Shown here in pieces: positions 10,403 through 23,301 of a stretch of 64,000 bases of DNA. This stretch comes from Crossaster papposus (Eukaryota > Echinodermata > Asteroidea > Velatida > Solasteridae), in the NCBI GenBank assembly GCA_037893245.1, contig JBAIAA010000009.1, positions 434,001 to 498,000 on the forward strand, read 5' to 3'. The notes below the pieces were generated by a model. That model was not told the DNA's origin, did no database searches, and saw only the letters and a program-made list of their open reading frames with translations. Every line of letters starts with the position of its first letter. Position 1 is the first letter of the stretch. A program made the translations under genes and the position numbers.

Positions 10403-11841
10403 ACCACATAGTTACAAGAGAGAAACGCCGCTGTCTGTCTGTTCTTCATTTTTAAATAAAGTTTTAAAAGAGACAAATTTAGATAATACATGTGTAGATT
10501 TTAACTTTCACAGCCAAAGGCCCGCTGAGTTTGTTCAATGGCTTCGTTTATTTTTTAAAGAATCGCCTTCCCTTTTCCTGCTTATAAAAATATTAAGAAA
10601 GTGTTTTTTGTCATCCGGGCGCGCGTGCGTTTTAACTTGTATCCCGGCGACCTTCATATAAAAACTAGTTCATTAAATATGCAACGCGCGCACTGTGACT
10701 TCAACAAAGCAAAAATAAATACGCGCTGTGTCTGTACTCTATAATTATATACATGTACTACGCGTACTGTACAGTACATGCATGTTCAGTTTGTAAAAGT
10801 ACGTGAATGATATTATACCCGCGACCCAGCACATCAAAATCAAGAATAAGTCGGAAAAAGACTTTCGGAGATATAAATATAATAAGATTGCAAATTCAAT
10901 AAGCTTTTTAATGACATCCATCACAAGCCTTTAGCTCGGAAATTATTGGTTACGAGTTACAGACTGGGGATGGCTATCAATAGAAAGCCTATGGAATTTC
11001 AAATGTTACTATGTACATATCGTGAATTGTCATTTCCCGCTTATTATTGATTTTGATATCCTGGGTCACATTTTCATAGATTTAACAAAAACATTGGAAA
11101 TGTGGTGAGTTGACACTTCGCGTGTGGTCTATTAGCTTTGTTTTCGTGTTCTGTCTTACCTGGGCCCAATTTCATAACAAATGTAAGCACAACAATTTGC
11201 TTAGCATGAAACATTTTCCTTGGCCAAACTGAAGATTTCCGAACACGTTTTATTGACGGTCGTGAATTCTCGTTAACGTTCGCGACTACAATTTCGACGT
11301 CTGGGTGTACACAATTAAATGGTCAGGCCATAGAACCAGACTATTTTCACCGCCCACAAAGTGGGACATTTAGGTTCTGCTTAAAAACAAATAAACCGGC
11401 CTGAACGGTAAACGATCGAGGCGCGGTTGTGCCGAAGGGCGCCATCTATCGGCACGCTCGTACCGGCAGGTCTGTGTGTATTTACAGCGGCGAGGCGCAG
11501 TGCAGCATGGCGATAATTTTGATACCAGTCGCATTTTTCCAGATTTTCAAGTGACTTTTGGTTAAAAAAAATGAATTTGTAAAAGAATATTGTCGATGTG
11601 TATGAAAATGTGTTATGAAAACCCCCCAAGCTCATGAATATTGATGTAAATTAACGTGCCAAAAGTTGGTAATTTCTATAAACGGGTTTGCGTCGGGCTC
11701 TGTGAGAAGTCCTTTTCTTGACCCGAAATACACAAATTAGAAAAGTTAAAATAAGAATATTATTCGGATGAGAACAATGGGCGGGGGAATCAATTTGCAT
11801 GCATAATTCCAGAGCGCCCTATTGGTTCAATGTCAATCGTT

Positions 11842-11870
11842 ATCGCTTCTCGGCCTTTTGGCCAAGATCA
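11842..11870 (+). pseudogene. U2: U2 snRNA 5' fragment or U2-like leader of element A1
   Basis: Nucleotides 1-29 of U2 behind a complete U2 promoter. T22 is changed to C, which turns the G11-U22 wobble of stem I into a G-C pair. After nucleotide 29 the sequence reads CCGGGAG instead of TGTGTAG, so either 7 bp of U2 are lost or nucleotides 30-34 were changed while the AG at 35-36 was kept. All three type A loci share this exact leader. Confidence 0.85.
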
Positions 11871-11882
11871 CCGGGAGCTACG

Positions 11883-13382
11883 ATGGCCAAGAATGAACTA
11901 CAGAGGGAGCTGTCTACATACCTGACAACTGAGACGAAGATCGACTACGATGCGATGTGCAAGCTGATCGTCGACACCGCCGGGGAGACTGACGTCGTCT
12001 GCGTCCAGCAGCTGAGCGACAACAAATGGTGCGTCACCACTACAACTGAAGCAGCGAAGACCAAGATCCTGCAAGCCGGCCTGCTCATCGGGCAACACCG
12101 AGTAACATCTACACCGGTGAGCAGGAAGCTGACGTTCGTAACCATCCGTGACGCACCATTTGAGCTGCGCGACGTTGCCATCTCCTCGGCGCTGTCTGCA
12201 TACGGCAAGGTGGCCGGCATCAGACGGGGACACTGGCAGAAACATCTTGGGTGGGAGAACGGCCACCGACACGCACGTATGGAACTGAGTCGTCCAATCC
12301 CATCTTACGTGCGTGTCGGTGGGTACCAAGTGCGGGTGGAGTACGACCACCAAGAGAGGACATGCCGGGTTTGCGGGTTGGTCGGCCACCTGGCTGCGGG
12401 GTGCCCGTCAGTTGTGTGCTACAACTGCAACAAGCACGGGCACCGCAGCCGGGAGTGTCCCGAGCCGGTGATATGTCGGGGGTGCGGAGAGACGGGGCAC
12501 TATGCAGCACGGTGCCCCCGTTCATACGCCGGTCGGCTGCGTGTCGCGGCGTTCACCGGCTCGGACAACAACGACGACATCGGCGGCGACCCGCAGCCCG
12601 CGAGACCGCCCACACCACCTCGGGCCAGTCCGGACCCTGCCGCTACCACCCGTCAGGCAAGACCACTCAAGGTACCCCGGACCCCACCACAGGACGCCCC
12701 ACCGCAGCCGGCCGGACCACCAAGGCCTCCACGGCCAAGCACCCCACCGCAGAGACCATCGGAGGCCGGCGCGCCCACTGCGGGCGGCACCAGGCCCGCC
12801 CGCACAGCCAACCGTCCACCTCGGCGTGGTGCGGGCGTGGCGGGTGCCCCGACCGCGGAGAGTACAACGGCAACGGTCTCAATGTCATCGGCGTCATCGA
12901 TCATCACATCGATGACTACGAACGTGTCGACCTCCTCCGTGGAATGTAGTGCGGATGTGCCGGACCTGCCGGACGTCCCACGGGTAGATCCGGAAGTGGT
13001 GACCAAACTCTGGTCGGAGACTGCAGGCTTCCAAAAGCCCAAGCCCGCCCGTACAGCCACCCGTCCACCTCGGCATGGTGCGGGCGTGGCGGGTGCCCCG
13101 ACCACGGAGAGCGTAACGTGCGTGCCGGACCTCCCGTGGATAACGCCGGACGAGAAAACCAGGGACTGGGCGGAGATGGTCGCGTGTGCGGAGGCGGAGA
13201 TACAGCAAGAAATGGAGCGACGGAGCCAGGATAGCAATTCCGACGGTTCCGTCGCCTCCATTATATCTACCGCCTCCGTAAAACGCTGTCACCATTCCTC
13301 GGATTCCCCTGAGGAATGGTCGACCATACGGAAAAAGCAACCAGCGACAACCAAGAAGAAGGCACGTGCCAGCAAAAAATGA
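11883..13382 (+). CDS. ORF1-like protein of element A1 (RRM-like, three CCHC knuckles)
   Basis: 499 codons from ATG 11883. The frame is open back to 11799, but those 28 codons run through the U2 promoter, so this ATG is chosen; it is the first AUG after the U2 start and has A at -3 and G at +4. Residues about 30-155 look like the RRM-like region of non-LTR ORF1 proteins. Three zinc knuckles of the CX2CX4HX4C form follow: C161/C164/H169/C174, C179/C182/H187/C192, C198/C201/H206/C211. The rest is Pro/Arg-rich and then acidic/Ser-rich, ending in a basic KKKARASKK. The layout matches the ORF1 of Tx1-clade LINEs and the ZCCHC3-like family, with a likely nucleic-acid-binding chaperone role. This copy is 53 codons longer than A2 and A3: a 69-bp block at about 12795-12863 recurs in frame at 13044-13112. 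Confidence 0.85.
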   Translation: MAKNELQRELSTYLTTETKIDYDAMCKLIVDTAGETDVVCVQQLSDNKWCVTTTTEAAKTKILQAGLLIGQHRVTSTPVSRKLTFVTIRDAPFELRDVAISSALSAYGKVAGIRRGHWQKHLGWENGHRHARMELSRPIPSYVRVGGYQVRVEYDHQERTCRVCGLVGHLAAGCPSVVCYNCNKHGHRSRECPEPVICRGCGETGHYAARCPRSYAGRLRVAAFTGSDNNDDIGGDPQPARPPTPPRASPDPAATTRQARPLKVPRTPPQDAPPQPAGPPRPPRPSTPPQRPSEAGAPTAGGTRPARTANRPPRRGAGVAGAPTAESTTATVSMSSASSIITSMTTNVSTSSVECSADVPDLPDVPRVDPEVVTKLWSETAGFQKPKPARTATRPPRHGAGVAGAPTTESVTCVPDLPWITPDEKTRDWAEMVACAEAEIQQEMERRSQDSNSDGSVASIISTASVKRCHHSSDSPEEWSTIRKKQPATTKKKARASKK

Positions 13383-13749
13383 ACTGTTTTCTTTGGTGGT
13401 GGGCGTAAATTTGATTTGAACTTTTTCTTTTGGTGGTGGGTAAAGTGAGTTGTTTGTTTGTTTAAAATATAAGAAGATGTAAATTTTATGTAAATATTTC
13501 CACAGTTGTGTTTTTGTAAATTTTTTGAAGGTACAAATGATACGTAATATTTATTCAGTTGTTCTTTTTCTGATAGTAATCAAGCGCGTTTATTTTGGTG
13601 GTGGGTTATGTCCCTAGTGCGTTTTATTTAATGTTTGCATTGTAAAAACAAGTTGTATTTAATTTTTATTTTGTACATACTGTGACCGTTGTGTTGTATC
13701 ATCATATGTGTGTTTGGTTGTTTGCAAGAATAAACCAATTTAAAAACCG
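13383..13749 (+). other. 3' UTR of element A1
   Basis: AT-rich region with three GGTGGTGGG-type motifs (near 13395, 13432 and 13600) and a terminal AATAAA. It is the likely recognition segment for the reverse transcriptase supplied in trans; no stable fold is obvious by eye. Confidence 0.6.
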
Positions 13750-13902
13750 TATCTGTTCTTTTCAGCTTAATATCTGAAACGCTGTTCATCGAACAGCCAG
13801 TATATTAATCTGATTTTTGGATTTGGGCCGTGGAATAGAGGCTTGCCTCGTCCCGGCCATGGGTTGGCCCGGTATAGCAGTACATCCGGGATTCGGCCCA
13901 CT
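13750..13902 (+). pseudogene. U2: U2 snRNA 3' part downstream of A1
   Basis: Nucleotides 37-189, unchanged from the intact copies, with Sm site and 3' stem-loops but cut off from stem I and the branch-recognition sequence. Confidence 0.93.
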
Positions 13903-14640
13903 CCCCTCGGGGAACATCAATTAATACAAAAACAGGTCTCGTCTATTATGTGTATTCCTATGTCGCCTCACTTTTACAAGTTCTTTCTTCGCTTTACTTC
14001 GTGGCTTTCTTATATTTGAACATTTCAATTTGTCTCAATTAAATAATTGTATGAAGACCGATCTCTTTGTTTTAGGTTGATTTCTGAAGAAAGGGAAAAA
14101 CAACAACAACAAAAACAAACAAACAAACAAACAAACAAACAAACAGATCCTCTGCGACTGGTTGTATTTTTTTTTGGCGAAGATGTATTAGATTTCTTTA
14201 TCTTTTCCATATTTTTAGAAATTCATATGATTTCATATAAATGTAGACTTTAAATGTTCTTTTTGTTTTTGGTCTTGTTTGTTTGAATTCCATTTTTGTT
14301 CTAAATACTGTATAGGTAATAATGCAGGGCCCTTTTTTATAGCTTTTTTTTTTGTAAGTGATAAAACCTCAAATACAATAAATAACAGTGCTTTTAACAG
14401 TTCAGTTTTTATGTTTGTATTTTAATGTTGCGATTATTCGTTTGCTTGCTTTCCTCTCTCTCTCTCTCTCGTTGACTGTTTATTTCTCCTCTCGTGTCGT
14501 TATTTCGGGAGGGAAACCTCTGCCACGATTTGTTGCTAGAGGGCGCCCTGACTTTCGTTTGCCTGGCGTGCTCCTATCGCGTCCGCGCATAGCAGTGATA
14601 TATAATACACTGCCTCGCCCATTCAATCGATCTAGTCTAG

Positions 14641-14988
<348 letters not shown>

Positions 14989-15023
14989 ATAGATGCATGA
15001 TACATGCCATTTTCAAACCAAAC

Positions 15024-15039
15024 GGCTCTTTTCAGAGCC
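15024..15039 (+). terminator. H4 3' stem-loop (unit 3)
   Basis: GGCTCTTTTCAGAGCC. Confidence 0.97.
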
Positions 15040-15475
15040 ACCACGATTTCACAAAAAGAGATTGATTCCAGGTTTTAATTTGTGTGTACTCTGTTATTAT
15101 TTGGGCATTGTCTCGCGGGATTCAGTGTGGATTTTCCTCCCTGTGTCTATTAGTATTAAGGTTTTTTTCTTTTCGTTTATTGCCCGTAATTATTCCCGGG
15201 ATGTCTTTATCGAAGACACGGCCCATTTGTTTATTTTGGTAGCTGGGGAAAATTAATTTGCTTGCAAAGTATCATGTACTCGTAGGTAATATTGACCGTA
15301 TTGTTTCGGAGGGTAAATCAGTTGTGATCAGTGAAGCGTCCCGGCATGGTGTCCGAATTATCCAATCGGAAGACTGCCCATTGTTATACTTCAGCCCCAG
15401 GATGCTATTCTCTAGTCTTAAGAGACGGCCTGTTCGTTGATTTGGCATTCACTTCTTATCTACTCTCCATTCTGA

Positions 15476-15904
<429 letters not shown>

Positions 15905-15935
15905 GTCACAGCTGCGTGCGCAAAACTAACCGAAC

Positions 15936-15951
15936 GGCCCTTTTCAGGGCC
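15936..15951 (+). terminator. H3 3' stem-loop (unit 3)
   Basis: GGCCCTTTTCAGGGCC. Confidence 0.97.
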
Positions 15952-16639
15952 AATATTTTTTTCAAAGAGAGATTCATTCCAATCGCGTTTTCTGTAGAGT
16001 TTTGGAAAGTTAAGTTTGGTTACTATAGGTAAATACGAATTTTAACTGGCCAGAGCTCCGGAGAACGGATTAATAAAATTAATCGGATTAGTCTCTTTCC
16101 ATTTTGTTTGTTTGTCTGTCTGTCTCTTATTTTTTGTTGTCCCCCCACCCCCCCAAAATAAAAATAAAAAATTATTTTACTTTTAATACGGTAAAAAAGA
16201 AGAAGAGTAATTGCCTGGCCATGTACACAATTGTTTATGCAGTCATTTTGTGTCATATTTTCGAAAACGGGAACTCTTCGTTACATTGGATGATACGCAA
16301 GTTTACCCGGCGTTTGGGGAAAAATAAATAATGAGTGAAACCACACCGGATTGTTGGCCTCTACCGAATATAATAAAAAAGTGGATATTCTAAATTATTG
16401 TTTGTAATTGTTTGTTTCTTGGAGTTTTCATTCGGATTCGGAAGGATAGCTTTTGCCCTCTGTGCGTGTGGCAAGCGCCAATGCATGTCACTTTGCACGC
16501 GTACATAATTCTTCACGCTTGGGTGATTGTGTGGACAATGCGTGTATGCCCAGAATCCTAGCGGGTACCATAAAAGTCGTCCCGGCATGCTTGACCTTCC
16601 ATTCGATCGCACGATCACATACACTCATCTTCTCCAATC

Positions 16640-17008
16640 ATGGCTCCTAAAGTTAGCGGAAAAGGCCAGAAGAAGGCCGGCAACACCAAGGCTCCGGTCA
16701 GCACGAACAAGAAGAGGCGTCGGCGTCGCAAGGAGAGCTACGGCATCTACATCTACAAAGTCATGAAACAGGTGCACCCCGACACAGGAATCTCCAGCAA
16801 GGCAATGAGCATCATGAACAGCTTTGTCAACGACGTGTTTGAGCGCATCGCCGGCGAATCTTCCCGCCTTGCCCACTACAACAAGAAGTCGACCATCTCA
16901 AGTCGTGAAGTGCAGACTGCAGTACGCCTAATCCTCCCGGGAGAGCTTGCCAAGCATGCAGTCAGCGAAGGAACCAAGGCCGTCACCAAGTATACGACTT
17001 CAAAATAG
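16640..17008 (+). CDS. H2B: Histone H2B (unit 3)
   Basis: Same protein as unit 1. Confidence 0.98.
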   Translation: MAPKVSGKGQKKAGNTKAPVSTNKKRRRRRKESYGIYIYKVMKQVHPDTGISSKAMSIMNSFVNDVFERIAGESSRLAHYNKKSTISSREVQTAVRLILPGELAKHAVSEGTKAVTKYTTSK

Positions 17009-17052
17009 GTTGACCGAGGGAGGAACAAATAACACGAAAAACATAACCAAAC

Positions 17053-17068
17053 GGCTCTTTTCAGAGCC
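17053..17068 (+). terminator. H2B 3' stem-loop (unit 3)
   Basis: GGCTCTTTTCAGAGCC. Confidence 0.96.
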
Positions 17069-18084
17069 AACACAATTTAAAAAAAAGAGATGTGACTGTC
17101 TGATCTGTGTTACTAATTTAGTCAATATTCGTAGGTGGTAAAATCGTTCGGGTAGTGTTCCCGTCTTTACATTCTCCCTGACCTTAAAAGGAGAAATGAA
17201 GATCAACATTAACCTTCTGTTCTCGTCGCCTTTGAAAACAAATATGTGACTTGAAAAGGCATGACGGGGAAAAGTATTTCTGTAGTATTTGGAGTTCTAT
17301 TGTTTTACACCGTAGTAAAGACCGATTCGTTAGTTTTGCAATGATACCAAAAGTATTTATTTACATCATTTAATTAACATGATATATACAACATTGCAGG
17401 GCTGACAGTGCGCCGCCCAACCTAAGCGATCGAATTTTTAAAACCAACGAATAGCTTTGACCAAAACAATTATACGCGTGCCCGCCAACAACGAAATTGA
17501 CAAATGGGGGTCATTGTTAATTTAGCCTCAGTAAGTCACGTAGGAATTTGCAATGGCGAAACAGCCTTTTGTTATTCAGCACCTGTGCGCGCAGTGGTTT
17601 TTGTTCATTCAGTCTCCATTACGAGAAGTAGTGGTTTCTTGTTTGATGTATGTTTAATATATGTGTTTGTCGTATCTCTGTGCAGACAAATCCGTGACAG
17701 TTTTCAATGTGGTTTATGAGGGACGATCTGCGGCCAGCGTGGAGGCAGGTCAATCGGTAGGCAACAGGGACACACCGTCGGGATAACAGAAATCGTCTGA
17801 GAAAGCAGGTAAGGTTTTTGGGTGCTTTGGGTTTTTGCTGTTATGATTTCATCGCTTAGATTGAAGACAGACAGACAGACAGACCTCGTTCAAAAAATGT
17901 ATCCCTGTCTTCACGAATCCAAAAATGGATGCGGTGCACTCAACCGTACAGTAAGTGTGTCGCGCGTGATTGGCTACTTGGCGTGCTTCGGCCAATCCAC
18001 CGGAACGCTATAACTAGTGCTGTCACCCCCCTCGTACGGCACTTTCACTGCAGATCGCAATCTACTGTCACCAATTACTTCAAG

Positions 18085-18462
18085 ATGACTGGACGAGGAA
18101 AGAGCGGAAAAGCAAGAAGCAAGGCCAGGAGCAGGTCCTCAAGGGCGGGACTGCAGTTCCCCGTGGGTCGCGTTCATCGATTTTTGCGAAGGGGCAACTA
18201 CGCTGAGCGGGTTGGAGCCGGTGCACCGGTCTACCTGGCAGCCGTGATGGAATACCTGACCGCGGAGATCCTGGAGCTGGCCGGTAACGCAGCACGAGAC
18301 AATAAGAAGACGAGAATTAACCCTCGACATCTGCAGCTTGCTATACGCAACGACGAAGAGCTTAACAAGTTGATGAGTGGGGTTACCATCGCGCAAGGCG
18401 GTGTGCTTCCCAACATCCAGCAAGTACTTCTGCCCAAAAAGGCCGCCAAAGTATCAAAGTAA
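18085..18462 (+). CDS. H2A: Histone H2A (unit 3)
   Basis: Same protein as unit 1; start at MTGRGKSG. Confidence 0.97.
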   Translation: MTGRGKSGKARSKARSRSSRAGLQFPVGRVHRFLRRGNYAERVGAGAPVYLAAVMEYLTAEILELAGNAARDNKKTRINPRHLQLAIRNDEELNKLMSGVTIAQGGVLPNIQQVLLPKKAAKVSK

Positions 18463-18507
18463 TAGGCCTACAAACAAATTACTTTGCCTCCACAAACAAA
18501 ACCAAAA

Positions 18508-18523
18508 GGCTCTTTTCAGGGCC
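18508..18523 (+). terminator. H2A 3' stem-loop (unit 3)
   Basis: GGCTCTTTTCAGGGCC. Confidence 0.95.
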
Positions 18524-19962
18524 ACCACATAGTTACAAGAGAGAAACGCCGCTGTCTGTCTGTTCTTCATTTTTAAATAAAGTTTTAAAAGAGACAAATT
18601 TAGATAATACATGTGTAGATTTTAACTTTCACAGCCAAAGGCCCGCTGAGTTTGTTCAATGGCTTCGTTTATTTTTTAAAGAATCGCCTTCCCTTTTCCT
18701 GCTTATAAAAATATTAAGAAAGTGTTTTTTGTCATCCGGGCGCGCGTGCGTTTTAACTTGTATCCCGGCGACCTTCATATAAAAACTAGTTCATTAAATA
18801 TGCAACGCGCGCACTGTGACTTCAACAAAGCAAAAATAAATACGCGCTGTGTCTGTACTCTATAATTATATACATGTACTACGCGTACTGTACAGTACAT
18901 GCATGTTCAGTTTGTAAAAGTACGTGAATGATATTATACCCGCGACCCAGCACATCAAAATCAAGAATAAGTCGGAAAAAGACTTTCGGAGATATAAATA
19001 TAATAAGATTGCAAATTCAATAAGCTTTTTAATGACATCCATCACAAGCCTTTAGCTCGGAAATTATTGGTTACGAGTTACAGACTGGGGATGGCTATCA
19101 ATAGAAAGCCTATGGAATTTCAAATGTTACTATGTACATATCGTGAATTGTCATTTCCCGCTTATTATTGATTTTGATATCCTGGGTCACATTTTCATAG
19201 ATTTAACAAAAACATTGGAAATGTGGTGAGTTGACACTTCGCGTGTGGTCTATTAGCTTTGTTTTCGTGTTCTGTCTTACCTGGGCCCAATTTCATAACA
19301 AATGTAAGCACAACAATTTGCTTAGCATGAAACATTTTCCTTGGCCAAACTGAAGATTTCCGAACACGTTTTATTGACGGTCGTGAATTCTCGTTAACGT
19401 TCGCGACTACAATTTCGACGTCTGGGTGTACACAATTAAATGGTCAGGCCATAGAACCAGACTATTTTCACCGCCCACAAAGTGGGACATTTAGGTTCTG
19501 CTTAAAAACAAATAAACCGGCCTGAACGGTAAACGATCGAGGCGCGGTTGTGCCGAAGGGCGCCATCTATCGGCACGCTCGTACCGGCAGGTCTGTGTGT
19601 ATTTACAGCGGCGAGGCGCAGTGCAGCATGGCGATAATTTTGATACCAGTCGCATTTTTCCAGATTTTCAAGTGACTTTTGGTTAAAAAAAATGAATTTG
19701 TAAAAGAATATTGTCGATGTGTATGAAAATGTGTTATGAAAACCCCCCAAGCTCATGAATATTGATGTAAATTAACGTGCCAAAAGTTGGTAATTTCTAT
19801 AAACGGGTTTGCGTCGGGCTCTGTGAGAAGTCCTTTTCTTGACCCGAAATACACAAATTAGAAAAGTTAAAATAAGAATATTATTCGGATGAGAACAATG
19901 GGCGGGGGAATCAATTTGCATGCATAATTCCAGAGCGCCCTATTGGTTCAATGTCAATCGTT

Positions 19963-20151
19963 ATCGCTTCTCGGCCTTTTGGCTAAGATCATGTGTAGTA
20001 TCTGTTCTTTTCAGCTTAATATCTGAAACGCTGTTCATCGAACAGCCAGTATATTAATCTGATTTTTGGATTTGGGCCGTGGAATAGAGGCTTGCCTCGT
20101 CCCGGCCATGGGTTGGCCCGGTATAGCAGTACATCCGGGATTCGGCCCACT
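19963..20151 (+). ncRNA. U2: U2 snRNA, intact (unit 3)
   Basis: Same sequence as the unit 1 copy, with an uninterrupted GTAGTA at 19995-20000 and the same promoter block upstream (octamer at 19914-19921). Confidence 0.96.
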
Positions 20152-20889
20152 CCCCTCGGGGAACATCAATTAATACAAAAACAGGTCTCGTCTATTATGT
20201 GTATTCCTATGTCGCCTCACTTTTACAAGTTCTTTCTTCGCTTTACTTCGTGGCTTTCTTATATTTGAACATTTCAATTTGTCTCAATTAAATAATTGTA
20301 TGAAGACCGATCTCTTTGTTTTAGGTTGATTTCTGAAGAAAGGGAAAAACAACAACAACAAAAACAAACAAACAAACAAACAAACAAACAAACAGATCCT
20401 CTGCGACTGGTTGTATTTTTTTTTGGCGAAGATGTATTAGATTTCTTTATCTTTTCCATATTTTTAGAAATTCATATGATTTCATATAAATGTAGACTTT
20501 AAATGTTCTTTTTGTTTTTGGTCTTGTTTGTTTGAATTCCATTTTTGTTCTAAATACTGTATAGGTAATAATGCAGGGCCCTTTTTTATAGCTTTTTTTT
20601 TTGTAAGTGATAAAACCTCAAATACAATAAATAACAGTGCTTTTAACAGTTCAGTTTTTATGTTTGTATTTTAATGTTGCGATTATTCGTTTGCTTGCTT
20701 TCCTCTCTCTCTCTCTCTCGTTGACTGTTTATTTCTCCTCTCGTGTCGTTATTTCGGGAGGGAAACCTCTGCCACGATTTGTTGCTAGAGGGCGCCCTGA
20801 CTTTCGTTTGCCTGGCGTGCTCCTATCGCGTCCGCGCATAGCAGTGATATATAATACACTGCCTCGCCCATTCAATCGATCTAGTCTAG

Positions 20890-21237
<348 letters not shown>

Positions 21238-21272
21238 ATAGATGCATGATACATGCCATTTTCAAACCAAAC

Positions 21273-21288
21273 GGCTCTTTTCAGAGCC
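21273..21288 (+). terminator. H4 3' stem-loop (unit 4)
   Basis: GGCTCTTTTCAGAGCC. Confidence 0.97.
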
Positions 21289-21724
21289 ACCACGATTTCA
21301 CAAAAAGAGATTGATTCCAGGTTTTAATTTGTGTGTACTCTGTTATTATTTGGGCATTGTCTCGCGGGATTCAGTGTGGATTTTCCTCCCTGTGTCTATT
21401 AGTATTAAGGTTTTTTTCTTTTCGTTTATTGCCCGTAATTATTCCCGGGATGTCTTTATCGAAGACACGGCCCATTTGTTTATTTTGGTAGCTGGGGAAA
21501 ATTAATTTGCTTGCAAAGTATCATGTACTCGTAGGTAATATTGACCGTATTGTTTCGGAGGGTAAATCAGTTGTGATCAGTGAAGCGTCCCGGCATGGTG
21601 TCCGAATTATCCAATCGGAAGACTGCCCATTGTTATACTTCAGCCCCAGGATGCTATTCTCTAGTCTTAAGAGACGGCCTGTTCGTTGATTTGGCATTCA
21701 CTTCTTATCTACTCTCCATTCTGA

Positions 21725-22153
<429 letters not shown>

Positions 22154-22184
22154 GTCACAGCTGCGTGCGCAAAACTAACCGAAC

Positions 22185-22200
22185 GGCCCTTTTCAGGGCC
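22185..22200 (+). terminator. H3 3' stem-loop (unit 4)
   Basis: GGCCCTTTTCAGGGCC. Confidence 0.97.
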
Positions 22201-22888
22201 AATATTTTTTTCAAAGAGAGATTCATTCCAATCGCGTTTTCTGTAGAGTTTTGGAAAGTTAAGTTTGGTTACTATAGGTAAATACGAATTTTAACTGGCC
22301 AGAGCTCCGGAGAACGGATTAATAAAATTAATCGGATTAGTCTCTTTCCATTTTGTTTGTTTGTCTGTCTGTCTCTTATTTTTTGTTGTCCCCCCACCCC
22401 CCCAAAATAAAAATAAAAAATTATTTTACTTTTAATACGGTAAAAAAGAAGAAGAGTAATTGCCTGGCCATGTACACAATTGTTTATGCAGTCATTTTGT
22501 GTCATATTTTCGAAAACGGGAACTCTTCGTTACATTGGATGATACGCAAGTTTACCCGGCGTTTGGGGAAAAATAAATAATGAGTGAAACCACACCGGAT
22601 TGTTGGCCTCTACCGAATATAATAAAAAAGTGGATATTCTAAATTATTGTTTGTAATTGTTTGTTTCTTGGAGTTTTCATTCGGATTCGGAAGGATAGCT
22701 TTTGCCCTCTGTGCGTGTGGCAAGCGCCAATGCATGTCACTTTGCACGCGTACATAATTCTTCACGCTTGGGTGATTGTGTGGACAATGCGTGTATGCCC
22801 AGAATCCTAGCGGGTACCATAAAAGTCGTCCCGGCATGCTTGACCTTCCATTCGATCGCACGATCACATACACTCATCTTCTCCAATC

Positions 22889-23257
22889 ATGGCTCCTAAA
22901 GTTAGCGGAAAAGGCCAGAAGAAGGCCGGCAACACCAAGGCTCCGGTCAGCACGAACAAGAAGAGGCGTCGGCGTCGCAAGGAGAGCTACGGCATCTACA
23001 TCTACAAAGTCATGAAACAGGTGCACCCCGACACAGGAATCTCCAGCAAGGCAATGAGCATCATGAACAGCTTTGTCAACGACGTGTTTGAGCGCATCGC
23101 CGGCGAATCTTCCCGCCTTGCCCACTACAACAAGAAGTCGACCATCTCAAGTCGTGAAGTGCAGACTGCAGTACGCCTAATCCTCCCGGGAGAGCTTGCC
23201 AAGCATGCAGTCAGCGAAGGAACCAAGGCCGTCACCAAGTATACGACTTCAAAATAG
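22889..23257 (+). CDS. H2B: Histone H2B (unit 4)
   Basis: Same protein as unit 1. Confidence 0.98.
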   Translation: MAPKVSGKGQKKAGNTKAPVSTNKKRRRRRKESYGIYIYKVMKQVHPDTGISSKAMSIMNSFVNDVFERIAGESSRLAHYNKKSTISSREVQTAVRLILPGELAKHAVSEGTKAVTKYTTSK

Positions 23258-23301
23258 GTTGACCGAGGGAGGAACAAATAACACGAAAAACATAACCAAA
23301 C

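Larger units (their letters stand above)
11871..13749 (+). mobile_element. Type A U2-inserted retroelement, copy A1
   Basis: A 1.88-kb insertion in U2, joined at its 3' end directly to U2 nucleotide 37 (TATCTG). It holds one ORF and an AT-rich 3' UTR with recurring GGTGGTGGG motifs and an AATAAA at 13729-13734, 15 bp before the junction; the end is A-rich (TTTAAAAACC) without a real poly-A tail. No terminal repeats and no clear target-site duplication. No reverse transcriptase or endonuclease is encoded. The site-specific insertion in an RNA gene and the Tx1-type ORF1 suggest a non-LTR retrotransposon derivative. The left edge could instead be 11878 if the leader is altered U2. Confidence 0.85.

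Noticed and set aside
11799..11882. 28-codon N-terminal extension of the type A ORF
   Set aside because: It runs through the U2 promoter and the U2 5' end, upstream of the likely transcription start; the strong ATG at 11883 is the better start. The same holds for the copies at 26169 and 51723.
12653..13261. Long antisense and alternate-frame open frames over the type A ORF (up to 232 codons)
   Set aside because: They are by-products of GC-rich Pro/Arg coding sequence; none has a recognisable domain, and they break up where the copies differ.
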